A DNA stretch of 64,000 bases, taken from assembly GCF_010015445.1 (NCBI RefSeq), contig NC_053121.1:27347934-27411933 (forward strand), in the 5' to 3' direction. The position numbers and the translations under genes are program-made. The notes beneath the pieces were generated by a model. That model was given only the letters and a program-made list of their open reading frames with translations, was not told the origin of the DNA and did not search any database. Shown here one piece after another: positions 38,704 through 49,887 of this stretch. The stretch's first letter is position 1. Every line of letters begins with the position of its first letter. This stretch comes from Perca fluviatilis. Lineage: Eukaryota > Chordata > Actinopteri > Perciformes > Percidae.

Positions 38704-39127
38704 TACCCCTCATGTTATCCTCGGGTCAAATTTGACCTGTTTTCAAAGTTTTTTATGTCAAAAACATGGGTTTCTTTGAACCAAATTGCCCAAAAATAAC
38801 ATGGATGCATTGATTTACTTTTTCGCAGGAAAATTTAATGACTACTTCCATTGAATTGTGGGTGTTTTATTCAATTTTATAGCATTTGACACATGGTTTC
38901 AAAACAGTATCCTGACTTAACTTTGACATAACCCAGTATGTGATCCACTCAACATCCTCTGATCTTAACTATTAGTCAAAATAATTCATATTTTTTTGCT
39001 TTTTTTCCAACTCAAAGTTAGTTATGATGTCATATAAATTAGGTTTGTTGACCATGAATTAAAAAAAGTGTTGAATAATGCAACAAAAACGTCGGAAAAA
39101 GTCGACGGGAAGACAACACAAGGTTTA
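38704..39127. mobile_element. piggyBac-like MITE
   Basis: The left end has CCCCTCATGTTATCCTCGGG followed by TCAAATTTGACC. The right end has GTCGACGGGAAGACAACACA and then AGGTT. The ends are imperfect inverted repeats (ACCTTGTGTTGTCTTCCCGTC on the complement) of a family I recognise in fish. There is no transposase. The TTAA duplication is not clear on the left. Confidence 0.55.
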
Positions 39128-39197
39128 AGAAAACATAGATACACGAAGCACTGCTGAGGCTGATGGGAATGTTGTTCATTTTGTGGGTGTTTGGTCA

Positions 39198-39312
39198 CTA
39201 AATAAAAGTCAGGGGATGAACAAAGTGATTAGGATTCATAGTCTGAGAACCATTAATGTCTGTGTTAAATTTCACAGCAATCCATCAAATAGTTGTTGAG
39301 CTATTTTAGTCC
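39198..39312 (+). repeat. Dispersed teleost repeat
   Basis: The copy reads AATAAAAGTCAGGGGATGAAC, then GATTAGGATTCATAGTCTGA and CAATCCATCAAATAGTTGTT. This word order is typical of a repeat found across teleosts. It ends about 550 bases upstream of the grxcr1 start. Confidence 0.55.
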
Positions 39313-39860
39313 AAACGAAAAGGGCGGACGGTGTGTTGAGTAGGTGTAGCCTATTGTCTTCAGCAGTCACACACTATAATCATTATTTATGCTTTTAAAA
39401 GAGGCGATATACCTAGCTGTATTATCATAAAATGTAACTGATGCAGAAGCTGTTTTTGTCTCACAGTCAGTTGTCATCTTATCCCAAGAGGGAGAAACGT
39501 TAGTTTGTTTGATTAAAGTACATGAAGTCAGGCCATTAAAAGTCTTCTGTTAAAGCTTTGGTGAAAACTGTGTAAACTGTGATGAATAATTCAAAGACAA
39601 CGATCATTTTACTTGAGATTAGCTTGGTTAGGTTGCCATGGCAGAGATGCATGTATTATTTACTGACAGTGTGAGTCGGACTGTAAGGCAGCTTACAGGC
39701 TCTCAGTCGTTTATAGATCTGTTCAAATGGCGAGGATTAAACGTGGTAGTAATCCATGAGGGACAAACTGGTTTGTCTGAGCTAAGTGTCTACGTCCGAA
39801 TGAGAAGCAAGGAGCTACGCTGCAATGTTGTGGACCATGTAATGTGGCAGGGGGTTTGCA

Positions 39861-40259
39861 ATGGAGGGGACAACGCTGATGGCTGGACAGGAGAAGCCAC
39901 AGAAGCGGGTGAGGTTCCGTGTGGCTTCGGGGAACAGCGGCCGGGTGCTGAAGGAGATGTTCAAGGATGAGGGGCCTTCAGACTCCCTGGATTCAGACTG
40001 CACCAGCAGTTCGGATGCAGAACGGGCCAGCACCCCCTCTACAAGTGGAGATGGACACCTGTATGGATACCTGGGCTCCGAGCTGGGCGACGGCGAGTGT
40101 GAGCCTGATGATCTGCTCATGTACGCAGGGGCCACCAAGGACTGGATGTTCACCACCAAGAGGGTCAACATACTCAGTAAAAATGGCACTGTGAGAGGGG
40201 TCAAGCACAAAGTCAGCGCAGGTCAGACGCTGTTTGAAAACCTTCCCAATTCCAACAGT
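39861..40259 (+). CDS. grxcr1: grxcr1 coding exon 1
   Basis: This exon has 133 whole codons and ends at AACAGT before a GTAAGT donor. It encodes the N-terminal regulatory region, with [20 protein letters not shown] near the start and [20 protein letters not shown] at the end. Minus-strand and other-frame readings over this exon are shadows. Confidence 0.93.
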
Positions 40260-42468
40260 GTAAGTGAATCTGTCAGGGCCTGGTTTCATTCTTATTGTTT
40301 AATACAATCTATGTATTACACCAGTTCCCGTCATTGTCGCCTACGTCCTCTAGTCTAGTTACAGGTAGGAGCATGTAGGTGTGTGACTGGGATAAAAGCT
40401 CACAATAGAGGACAAGGTCACAGAGCAATTAAAGATTAATGATGCATTTCGTTAAGTGTTTCAAGAGAAACTAATCAGGTTAATGAATTCTCGGCACTTT
40501 CTAGTATCCCAGCAGTAAGACGTGTTTATTAATCTGAGCTAACTCTTTGGCTCGTGTGCCAATGCAAAGGTGATGTAGAGGGTCATATCAAAGAGGCCAG
40601 TTCTCGGCAAAGTGGTATTAGGTGAACAAACAGCGTCACCGTAGACTCGATGAAGCTGCTCATCATGATTATCTTTATTTTAGGATAAAGTTGAAACGCT
40701 TATCACAGTCTGATCTTATCCCGAAGGAAGGTTCTGGTGTTTTTGCATGTTTTATAAACGTTAAAATCACGTACACATTACATTATCACCATGCCATAAC
40801 TTCTTACAACATTTTTGAATGCTGTTGACTCACTTGTTTGATGTGCGCCTACAATGAACATGTAGCTTTATTTATTTAAATAATATACATGTTAATGATG
40901 TGCAGACTTTTAACGCCGTCTATACTTTCACCTGCAATTAGTAGTCTCTGTACAGTTTCCAAACTTTGTTGAAATGAATGATAACCAAAGGCTGCCTGAA
41001 AGGGAGGATAAGCACATTTAAAAGTAAAAAAAAAACTCTATTGTATACTTTTGGAAATTCTTGAAATAATACCTAACTGATGTTGGGGATTTCCTCCTCT
41101 GTGTCCCCCCTTTTGGGACAATGTGTCTGACTCCAAATAAAAGACCTATATATCTGCGCATTCGTTAAATTGGAATTACATTGATCCTAAGCAAGAGCCA
41201 AATAAGACGATAAGATGAAGTCAAATACATTTGTTTAATCAGTCAAGCATCGGAGTTTCAATACACAGATCTGTGGGATCACAAAGCACGCAGAGACTAA
41301 GTTTCCCTAGCAACAGGCAAAAAGCCGGAGCCAGTCCATGTATCTCTAGACCATCAGACCTTGTGAGCCCCCTTCTATACTTCCCCTCATCTCTTATACT
41401 TTTATTTCTTGGGCCCCCTCTTTTCTCCAGCACAGGGAGTGTTATCTTCACACAACACCCAGCAGGGTCGAGGCCGCTGTGATGTGTCTCGTCTTCATTT
41501 GCTCTCGCGCGAAGCGGTACATTCTGCTCCTGTTTCTCTTGTTATTATTACTCAGTGTACTGTGCTCGAGGCCACTGTGACCCTAACTATCTTATAGTTA
41601 TGTCTTAAGCTAAATAAGCATACACCAAAACACACTTGGTCTCTTATGGAAACCTTTTACATTCTTATTATATTTACCTGCAAATAGTAAGAACAATATT
41701 CTACAATGAAGGCCCTACAGAGAGTAGTTTGTTTGGCTGAACATGCAACAGGAGGTGCCCTACCCTGCCTAAAGGATATTTACACCGGGAAAAGAAAAAG
41801 GCTAGGGAAATCATTAACGATCCAAAGCAGCCGGGGTAACAGCCTCATCTCCATGTTGAGGTCGGGTAGAAGGTACCGGATACGCCAGGCCAGCACTGAG
41901 AGGCTCGGGAGGAGCTTCTACCCTCAGGCCATAGGATCCTAAATGAGGGCACTGCCTAAGACTCAAACACAAGGCCTGGGAGGGGATTAGTTACCATATT
42001 TAGGATGTCATTTGGTTGAATCCTTCCTTCACCTTGAAAAACTGTACATCATTTGAAAGCCTCACAATTCTAACAATGCAAAGCATTTTAAGATCCCAGT
42101 ACGACTGAGACAACGCTGCTTAATTTGTAACAGGACTGCATACAGAAGAGAAAACATTTGACTCTAAAAGAATATGTACTAGTTTTGTGTCTGAGACGTT
42201 TGGTTCAGTATTGTTTTCAGCATTTCTGACTTTTTGATAGTAACGTTTAACGGGTTCCCTTAAAGAAAGGCTTAGGATCATGACTGTACTCAAAATGGTT
42301 TACTAACATCAGCCATTTTAGTTTGAGTTTGTAATTTTTTAGCTTGTGGACAAAAAGGGAGCTCTATAAATCAGTTATGTAAGTTATGTTTCAACATTTG
42401 GGTTCCATGAGGTTAAAAAATTATTTTGGCTGATGATGATGATTGTCCTATATTTGGTGTTAAAGCAG

Positions 42469-42503
<35 letters not shown>

Positions 42504-45490
42504 TAAGTATTACCAGACATTAGCTACAACTCATTAGAAAAGTGGTGCCAAACATAAGAAATGTTCCTATAAGTGAGTGGAAATATGTCAAAATTCTACT
42601 ATAAGTATTGATGCAATTAGTTATGCACTTTCCTCTGAGAGGTTTTTTTAGAGGCTGATCTCGGAAGTACATAATGTATACTAAGATTTTACATCAAAAT
42701 CCTGCTGCTGGGAGGCATGGTTTATTCTCTGCATAGTTCATTTGAATCTTACGGATAAAAACAAACATGTAAAAAAACGTAATCATGTAACTACAATTCG
42801 GATTTCTTTTTCTCCCTCTCAGATGGAGTTATCTCTTGAATTTGGGCGGATAGTGATCTACACTACGAGTTTCCGTGTGGTGAGGACAACCTTTGAGCGC
42901 TGCGAGCTGGTCCGGAAGATCTTCCAGAACCACAGGATGAAGTTTGTGGAGAGGAACATCGCCCTGGACATCGAGTACGGGAAGGAGCTGGAGGAGCGGT
43001 GCAAACGTGTGGGAGAACCTCCTTCATTACCAGTCGTGTTCATTGACGGACACTACCTTGGGGTCAGCTCTTCATCTTAGACTAGAATAGAATACACTTT
43101 GTTCCCGAGGGGCAATCTGTCTTGGGCATAGTGCTACAATCTGTTGCTTCACAACACCAGTCCTGTATAAAGTACTTGAAAGCAATACTTTAGTAAAAGT
43201 ACAAGTATCTTACCAGAAAATGACTTTGGTAGAAGTTAAAATCACCTTTAACATTACTTGAGTAAAAGTCTTAAAGGAATACGCCACCGTTTGTTGAACT
43301 AGGGCTTATCACGGTCTACCCTGGCTGTAGATAGGTGGGCCAACACATTTTTTGTCTCAGTGCAAGTAATTAGGTTGTTTTTTTGTCTTTTGTTGGCTCA
43401 CTTTTACTCACAACATGCTAACCGGCAACATAGGATTCCATTCACCACGCTAAGCTAACTAGCGCTGGCGCTGCCGGTGTTGCACCGGACTAAAACAATG
43501 CATGCACAAAAAATGCGTTGGCCCACCTATCTACAGCTAGGGGAGACCGCGATGAGCCCTATTTCAACAAACAGTGGCATATCCCTTTAAATATTTACTG
43601 TACTTATGTATCAAAAGTCATTTTCTGATATTAAATGTACTTTATTATTAGAAGTAAAAAAAAAATGAACTTATTAATTATGAACTTTATTGTGGCTTCT
43701 TTATAGTAAAGCATCATATTCAGGGTTTCCACTCCTTCTTAAACATTTAAAATCAATGTCTGGCATTAAAAAAGAAGAACAAAACAAGGAAGAAGTAGTA
43801 TACATTTTATTTAGGAAATGTAGTGGAGTAGAAGTAAAAGTTTCCAGAAATATAAATAACGATGTAAATTACAGACATGTGGAAATTCTACTTAAATACA
43901 GTGACTAAGTATTTGTACTTTGTTACATTACAACACTGCACAACACAAACAAGTACAGACAGAAAAAAACATTCTTAAATCGACACAAGATCAACATAAG
44001 ACATCTTAGAATATGAAGGAAGGACACAGGACTGTACAGACAATACGACATCTTAAAAAGTAACGTTAATAGTTAAAGTGCAAAGTCCAAAAAGTGCTGG
44101 TGTATTTACTGCACGTCTTGCTCCTTTCTAACCTCTGACGCCAATATCTTGTACATGCACACACTGAGTTCATTAAATATTGAATTATGTTTTGCAGGGT
44201 GCTGAGAAAATACTAGGCATGAATGAATCAGGAGAGCTTCAAGATCTTCTGACAAAAATAGAGGTTGGTTTTAAGCGTTTGCTTTGGAAATCCCATTCTG
44301 AATAATTGATGGTGGTCAAACAGATGATTTTCCTGTGAATAAGGTTGAGACAACCACTTGTTATGACACATTGGCGTTTAATTAACCATGTGTTTTCATG
44401 TGTAGCACATATCAAAATCAAAGCATGAGGTAATTATAAAGTCATAATAAATTAACGCTTTGTCGTTGCCCAAAGTCACTGAGATGAACTCAGTGCAAAC
44501 AGGATCAGTCATTTCCCCTCACCAGTGGTGTCATCAATAAAACATGGACAAACTGCATTGTGAAAGATGCATGCATGTCAATAAATGACGATCAATAATG
44601 GAGGATGTGTCATTGATTCGGCCTTCAACACATTTGTTCTAACACGCCGACGCAGAGCACATCGCTCTGCGGTTGGCTACAAACTGAGATGGTGTCAACT
44701 ATTTCTGTTTTTCACTGAGCTGCAGAAATGTCTGTCACACAAGCACTGGCCTTTTCTCAGGCCTTGGTTGTAATTTGGAGCCAACAAGAGTCTTCATGAG
44801 TGAATACAAAGCCGTGTTGACAATGACATTTAAGTCATGCATTCCAGTTCCTGCAGGCTATTAGTAAAAAGAGCATGCATCTCTGAAAGGTCATGCATAC
44901 ATTAATCAGTCCAGAACTGGCCTGAAACACGGCTTTATTGTGTGTTTATATCTGCACAGTTATGCTCCAACAAAATCTTTGGATAGTTTGGATAGGAAGT
45001 TGTGATTAAAGCAATAGTTAGACATTTGGGAAATACACTTTCTTGATCTTATCTAACTCTCAACAAAAAAATAAAGCACATAAGAGTATTTCCCAAAATG
45101 TCCCACTATTCAGACCATTTTTAAGTTTTTTGTTAATTATTCGTACCAAATTCAGCTTATTTAAAATGTTTTATCTTAAAAAATGTGGACTTTGGGAATA
45201 CAAAGAAACCCAGTCCTGTTTTGCTCAAGGAATGTAGATAATTTAGCTGTCAATATTAAATGTTGGATACCTTATCTGGAATGTAAATATGTATCTATCC
45301 ATTTTTCTAGAGGGTACAGCAGCCCCAGACGTGCCAGACCTGTGGGGGCTTCGCCTTCATCCCGTGCCCAATGTGCCATGGCAGCAAGATGTCCGTGTTT
45401 CGCAACTGCTTCACGGATTCCTTCAAAGCCCTCAAGTGCACTTCCTGCAACGAGAACGGCCTGCAGCCCTGCGTGAGCTGCAGCCACTGA
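39861..45490 (+). CDS. grxcr1: grxcr1, glutaredoxin and cysteine-rich domain-containing protein 1 (complete, 4 exons)
   Basis: GRXCR1 is a hair-cell protein of the inner ear that localises along stereocilia and controls their size. Loss causes deafness in mouse (pirouette) and human (DFNB25). Exons 39861-40259, 42823-43062, 44198-44263 and 45311-45490 join in phase to 294 codons, against about 290 in human. Residues 1-133 are an acidic, serine-rich N-terminus with the conserved KRVRFRVAS and [14 protein letters not shown] motifs. Residues about 138-235 are the glutaredoxin-like domain ([33 protein letters not shown]). Residues 236-294 are the Cys-rich tail with CxxC pairs at 243/246, 254/257, 278/281 and 289/292. 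The start at 39861 has a good Kozak context (GCA ATG G). A weaker in-frame ATG lies at 39879. Confidence 0.95.
41706..41960 (+). mobile_element. LINE ORF2 C-terminal remnant
   Basis: The frame reads [20 protein letters not shown], then [13 protein letters not shown] and GRSFYPQAI. This matches the conserved end of fish LINE ORF2 proteins (LPSGRRYR ... SFFPRAI). It lies in grxcr1 intron 1 and is truncated at both ends. Confidence 0.7.
42469..42501 (+). repeat. (GTT)n microsatellite
   Basis: About eleven GTT units in grxcr1 intron 1. Confidence 0.95.
42823..43062 (+). CDS. grxcr1: grxcr1 coding exon 2 (glutaredoxin-like domain)
   Basis: This exon is 80 whole codons from [20 protein letters not shown] to [11 protein letters not shown]. 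The acceptor is CCCTCTCAG. The donor is GTCAGC, which is weak. It carries most of the thioredoxin fold, including the cis-proline loop LPVVF. Confidence 0.93.
43063..44197 (+). other. grxcr1: grxcr1 intron 2, mostly nested repeats
   Basis: Most of this intron is a LINE 3' piece (about 43080-43140) and a dispersed repeat built of GTAAAAGTAC-like words (about 43160-43920). The latter is interrupted by a TTAA-flanked MITE (43275-43586). No unique functional signal was seen apart from the splice sites. Confidence 0.7.
43275..43586. mobile_element. TTAA-duplicating MITE with long inverted repeats
   Basis: The element starts AGGAATACGCCACCGTTTGT and ends AACAGTGGCATATCCCT, flanked by TTAA at 43271-43274 and 43587-43590. 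About 85 bases at each end are imperfect inverted copies, including the block GCTGTAGATAGGTGGGCCAA. TTAA targets point to piggyBac or Kolobok. The host repeat resumes on both sides. Confidence 0.85.
44198..44263 (+). CDS. grxcr1: grxcr1 coding exon 3
   Basis: This exon is 22 codons, [20 protein letters not shown] and IE, the last helix of the glutaredoxin fold. The acceptor is TTTTGCAG and the donor GTTGGT. Confidence 0.92.
44264..45310 (+). other. grxcr1: grxcr1 intron 3
   Basis: This 1.05-kb intron holds a short foldback MITE (45011-45112). No other recognised feature is present. Confidence 0.75.
45011..45112. mobile_element. Very short foldback MITE
   Basis: The left part AATAGTTAGACATTTGGGAA followed by ATAC is an imperfect inverted copy of the right part GTATTTCCCAAAATGTCCCA followed by CTATT. 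The whole copy is about 100 bp, a miniature of a family common in teleosts. Confidence 0.65.
45311..45490 (+). CDS. grxcr1: grxcr1 coding exon 4 (Cys-rich zinc-binding tail) with stop
   Basis: This exon is 59 codons plus TGA after a TTTTTCTAG acceptor. It encodes [32 protein letters not shown] and LQPCVSCSH, a set of four CxxC pairs like a DnaJ-type zinc ribbon. Confidence 0.94.
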   Translation, partial: RVQQPQTCQTCGGFAFIPCPMCHGSKMSVFRNCFTDSFKALKCTSCNENGLQPCVSCSH

Positions 45491-45636
45491 GGATGTTAAG
45501 TGCCTGACCCAACATCCTTACTTCGGTCTCTGGGACTTTAGGCAGGACGTTCAACTGGACTGTAACACAGGCAGCAACATGAAACACAGCAGGACTCTTC
45601 CATGGCCATTGTTAGTTAAAGAGAAAACACATTTGT

Positions 45637-45642
45637 AATAAA
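45637..45642 (+). other. grxcr1: grxcr1 poly(A) signal
   Basis: A canonical AATAAA lies 147 bases after the grxcr1 stop codon, giving a short 3' UTR. Confidence 0.7.
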
Positions 45643-46148
45643 ATCTCTGAATTTGTGGATCTGCTGTTTACGTTCATCTCTATGTAATACATCACAACAA
45701 TTCAAAGCAAATAACATTAGGCTTCTCCCTTTAGCTTATTCAAAACTCATTGAAAGGTTTCTGTCTGAGTCTGTAAATACACTTGTCCACCAAGGAGCCG
45801 TGAACTAGTTTCACCTGTGGAAAACTTAAGCGTGTTATTTAATTAGTGAGGAGGAGGCTCTGTCATTTAAAATGCTCTCATTACTAATCCCATATCAGAC
45901 AGAGTTTAGACACAGGACGGAGAGGGAAATTTAAAGGGCTCAATCTGCAGCCAGTAGAGGCCATGGAACCTGACCTTTGTTCACACCAAACATCTTTCAA
46001 ACCTCATATAAAACTTAATAAATGTAGGATTAGTTTTAGCTAGGTGTTCCTAATAAACTGGCAACTGAGTGTGAAGTAAATCAAGGGAATCAAACCGATT
46101 TAAACCTTTTTTAATAGTACATTAAACAGTATATTTCTTAGTTCTACA

Positions 46149-46453
46149 TTAGAGCCGAAATGATTAGTCGATTGAAAGAAAAATAATCAGCAACTATTTT
46201 GATAATCGATTAATCATTTCTGTCCATTTTAAGCCAAAATGCGCCCCCTCCCCCCACACACACTCTGTTTAAGCTTGTCAATTGTGAGAATTTGCTGATT
46301 TTCTTTGTCTCTTCTTGGTGATAGTAAAGTGAATATCTCCAACTGTTGAAATGAAAACATTTTAGGATGTCACATTTGGCTTTGGGAATATGGAATTGTG
46401 ATTTATTTATTTTTTTAGCAATCGACAATGAAAACAATCGTTAGTTGCACTCT
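46149..46453. mobile_element. hAT-like MITE
   Basis: The element starts TAGAGCCGAAATGATTAGTC and ends ATCGTTAGTTGCACTCTA, with inverted TAGAG/CTCTA ends and many TTAATCGATTA-like words. The flanking 8 bases do not match, so the duplication has decayed or the ends are off. Confidence 0.65.
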
Positions 46454-47062
46454 ACAGCCATACATACAGTACAGTACAAACATATTCCCCAAACAATGCC
46501 CTATATGCAGTTTGTGCCTCTCACGTTTATCTGTGTTATCATGCAGCAAACAGAATATTTTTTCATCCAGATGGTTAAAATAGTCTTAAACGATTTGGGG
46601 AAATCAAATTCAGAACAGAGGTCCAACAACAAAAATTAAGAAAAAGGGGATGATTAGCTCTGTGGGACTCAAATGCAATGGACATACAGAAGCAGCACAA
46701 TGCAATGTGACTAACTGTTTCAATAATGTATTGGCTGCAAAGGGATTTAGGTTTGCATTGAATAATTCAACCCACTGAGAACTTAATGTGCTCCACTTTT
46801 TTTTTTATTTAACACTGAAAAAGCAATGCATCTTAGTTTTTTGACGACACGAGCGTGAACATTACAAGACAAGTCAGTCTATTGCCAACAATCCTTACAT
46901 GCAAAAATCGCCGTTTAGTGTTTTTAACGGATGATGTCATTATTGGCCGCCATCCAAAAGGGTCAGAGAAACGCAGCGCCTGAGCAGCTCAGCTCTCTAT
47001 GCTGTCATAGCCCTGTACAATGCTGCTTGAACATGATTAGACAAGGCAGCACTGTAAAGAGG

Positions 47063-47171
47063 CTAAAAGCGTAGAGCAGTGGGATGATGGTGATGGTGAT
47101 GGTGATGATCATCCGCCATGATCAGACCTTTCCTGCCATCACCACCTGGGTTGTTCGAGATGCTCCTGCAC
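47063..47171 (-). CDS. Candidate terminal exon with histidine run (unrecognised)
   Basis: On the minus strand a strong acceptor (TTTGCTGTTTCAATCACAG) is followed by a frame reading CRSISNNPGGDGRKGLIMAD, then eight histidines, PTALRF and stop. The His run comes from a GAT/GGT repeat on the plus strand. I do not recognise the peptide and cannot find a supported upstream exon. A non-coding transcript or chance are just as possible. Confidence 0.2.
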
Positions 47172-47225
47172 CTGTGATTGAAACAGCAAACCAAATCGAT
47201 TATTAAAAAAAAAAAAAAGACATAG

Positions 47226-47230
<5 letters not shown>

Positions 47231-47266
<36 letters not shown>
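47231..47266 (+). repeat. (CA)n microsatellite
   Basis: Eighteen CA units. The Cys-Val frame on the minus strand is an artefact of this run. Confidence 0.96.
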
Positions 47267-47268
<2 letters not shown>

Positions 47269-48112
47269 TGCAACAACAAAGGGGTTGATGAGGTTTTTCT
47301 GCCTGGGCAATTGGAGATGATTACATTGCTGAACAAAATCTCGTTTCTTTAATTCAATTCCGCAGCGAGGAGTAATGGGGGTTTGGGATTTTGTAACCGC
47401 AGGCTTTGTGGTGATGGAGGGGAGGTTGCGTGAAAAATCTGAGACCCCAAATGTGCGGGTTTACTGCGCCCCCATCTGTGGGCTGCTGGAGACGAACATA
47501 TTGGAGAGAGAGAGAAAAAAAAAAATCGAGATGCATCGCATATTATTTCAAAACAGCGACATTTTCTTTGAATCCGCTCACAAAACGAACCAATTAATGC
47601 TACTGAAAGTGACGGCGTGATGTGCAGGACTGAAGATGTGTTTGGTGATCTCCGAACGTGACAGGCGCGTCTCGACGCATGTTTCCTTTCTAATAATGAG
47701 CCAAATCAGCCGGACGATCAGCTTCTTTTATCTTTCTATTTGTATTTTATTTATTTTTTGTATCAACGTGCACAAGCGACCCTTTCTTTCTCTGCGGAGG
47801 GGAGACATGAAAGGGAACAAGATGGGCAGCGGACTGACTTGGGAATGGTATGACGAGACATGACACTGATATGCGCGCAACACCCAAAATGTTAAGACAA
47901 CATTCAATGGTGTAAAAACCTGCAATGGAGTTTTGTCCGCATTGTCTCCGCTCTCCGGGCTCGGCGAAAAATTATTTCAGTCGAGTAGTCTAGCGTGGCT
48001 CCAGCCGCGATGCTGTGGGTAATGTTTTGAACGGTCGGTCAATGCGCAGACTGGTTGGAAATGACTGTTTTTATTGACGTCAGCGTACAGGCTATAGCAC
48101 CCCCACCTTTTC

Positions 48113-48138
48113 TTTTTTTTTTTTTTTTTTTTTTTTTC
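48113..48138 (+). repeat. T homopolymer run
   Basis: This is a run of about 26 T preceded by a C-rich stretch. It could be the tail of a minus-strand retrocopy, but no source sequence is recognisable. Confidence 0.9.
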
Positions 48139-49335
48139 TCTCATCCCTACAACTGCACCATCTAATGGACTTGGGTTTACATTCCAGTCAACCATCTGAG
48201 TTTAAAAAAAACAAAACGGGCCTCCAATCCGAAAAGCAAGGATTGAAAATGCACCTCTTTGCTGTTCCAGATGCTTCAGGAGGTCTTGAACGCATCCCCG
48301 GCTCGGTCGCTGGGGTTCCAATCCAGGTAGGAGCTCCTACAAAACCTCCAACATCTTGAGAAGCTTTGTCCTCTATCATGCTAATCACAAACTACACACG
48401 AAGCAGTGTTGAAATGAGATCAGACCACATGACAGAAAAAGGAAAGCAACATAATTTAATAAATTATTTCAAATTTATTCTCACTCCTTCAGCAGTGGCA
48501 GCCTTGTTACAGCCAACGGGGGGGTATTACACTATTAACACCTTCAAAGATACACATCCATCCTCTGAAACACAGATGAAAGGACTCCTGAAGCATAGTA
48601 ACATGTTTAGCAGGCAGGTGTGTCCTGTGCTGCAGCTGACTGACTAAAGTAAAAGCAGAATGAAAAGCAAAAGCGGGTCACTTGTGCACAGTCACAATGT
48701 TTCACGCCAAGTAGGAGATCATGTTGATATACCGCATTGTACAGGGTGACATCTTGAATGATTAAAAACCAGTTTGAGATGATGATGATGATGATGGTCC
48801 AATCTTTTGGTACATTTTGTCATCATGGACAACTTATTTACACTGGAAATTTGCATCCATCCAGTACCTCATCTTTGGATCAGTACAGTCACCTGCTGAT
48901 CACCTGCCAAAGCCCACAAGATAAAGTTACTAAGTTTGGAGAACATCAAAGTTTGGAGTGTGAAGCTGAGAAATGAAGTGAAAGAGAGGGATGCTGCTGC
49001 CTAGAATTTAATTTCTTGGCTCAGAAGGATGTTCACTCTTTCCATTCGACCTTCTGTAAAGATCAACATGTCCAATAAATGGTTAATTAATGCATTTTTT
49101 TAGCCAGACTGTCAACTTGTCTTCTTAATATCATGGGAATATATTGATTTTGCGTGACACCATTTTCTAATCTTTAAGTTTTGCATAAGCTGATGCTCAA
49201 TAAGTACGGTTTTCTTAGTTCACTCTTCAACTCTAGCATACAATCAAATGAAACGTCTTAACAACACCTTTTAAGTTATTTTTCTTTTCCGTTTTACCCT
49301 GTAATAGCAATACAATCTATCCATCACAAACTGTC

Positions 49336-49341
49336 TTTATT
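49336..49341 (-). other. slc30a9: slc30a9 poly(A) signal
   Basis: The complement reads AATAAA, about 500 bases after the slc30a9 stop codon. This is a plausible 3' end, although other AT-rich candidates lie further left. Confidence 0.5.
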
Positions 49342-49842
49342 AGAGAACCTGCAGGAGCATCTTCACTTGTACATTACAGTACAAGTCTAGTCAATGATAC
49401 TGGTCCTGATTTCATCCGAATCCAAACACATTCATGCAGGAATGTGAGGTCAAGCAAACAACCAGGAGACTAAACTAGTCATAGATGTATGTGAACTGCA
49501 ACGGAGATTCAAAATTTTTCTTAAAATTCAAGCAGACTAATGACAGTTCTTAGTCTTAAGCCAAGGAACACTCGCGCTTGAATGTGAAAAGTGGATCTCT
49601 GGCAGGTTGAACTCCCGACTAACTGAAGTTCAACAGACACAAAGAAAGCATGATCGTTGGCCAAACACCGTCCTCGAGTGTGGCTGTGGACTTTTCTACA
49701 GTAAGACTTGATGAGTTGTGCAGAGACAGATGTGGTCAGGATGAGAGGGGGGTGGGGGGGGGGGGGAGAGATAGCGGAGGCAAGCTTGGCCCTCCTTTTC
49801 ACCTTTTCCTCTTCTTGTTACAGCACGATGACCCGTAAGGTA

Positions 49843-49887
49843 TTATAGTATCTCCAAGTCTACATGACGGACCTCTGGGTTCCGTTG
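49843..49887 (-). CDS. slc30a9: slc30a9 coding exon 18 with stop
   Basis: This exon has 14 codons plus TAA, QRNPEVRHVDLEIL, identical in its last residues to the mammalian C-terminus. The acceptor is CTTCCGTAG. Confidence 0.93.
   Translation of the reverse strand, partial: QRNPEVRHVDLEIL

Larger units (their letters stand above)
29822..39860. other. Intergenic region atp8a1-grxcr1
   Basis: This 10-kb stretch separates the divergently transcribed atp8a1 and grxcr1. Beyond the atp8a1 promoter side it holds a LINE 3' end (31679-32436), a GT tract (33793-33872), dispersed repeats (34487 and 39198 regions), a TG tract (37864-37933) and a piggyBac-like MITE (38704-39127). No recognisable protein-coding gene is present. 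Confidence 0.7.
40260..42822 (+). other. grxcr1: grxcr1 intron 1
   Basis: This 2.6-kb intron contains a LINE ORF remnant (about 41706-41960) and a GTT tract (42469-42501). The rest shows no recognised structure. Confidence 0.8.
45491..49842. other. Intergenic region between the 3' ends of grxcr1 and slc30a9
   Basis: grxcr1 (plus) and slc30a9 (minus) end towards each other here. The stretch includes both 3' UTRs, a hAT-like MITE (46149-46453), a CA tract, a T run and a possible small minus-strand exon (47063-47171). bend4 and shisa3, which sit near here in mammals, were not recognised. Confidence 0.65.

Noticed and set aside
39815..40289. Minus-strand and alternative-frame readings over grxcr1 exon 1
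   Set aside because: They are shadows of the real exon, which has clear homology and correct splice phase.
48165..48388. Paired open frames and a B-box-like GGTTCCAATCC
   Set aside because: I could not build a tRNA cloverleaf or a SINE around it, and neither frame resembles a known protein.
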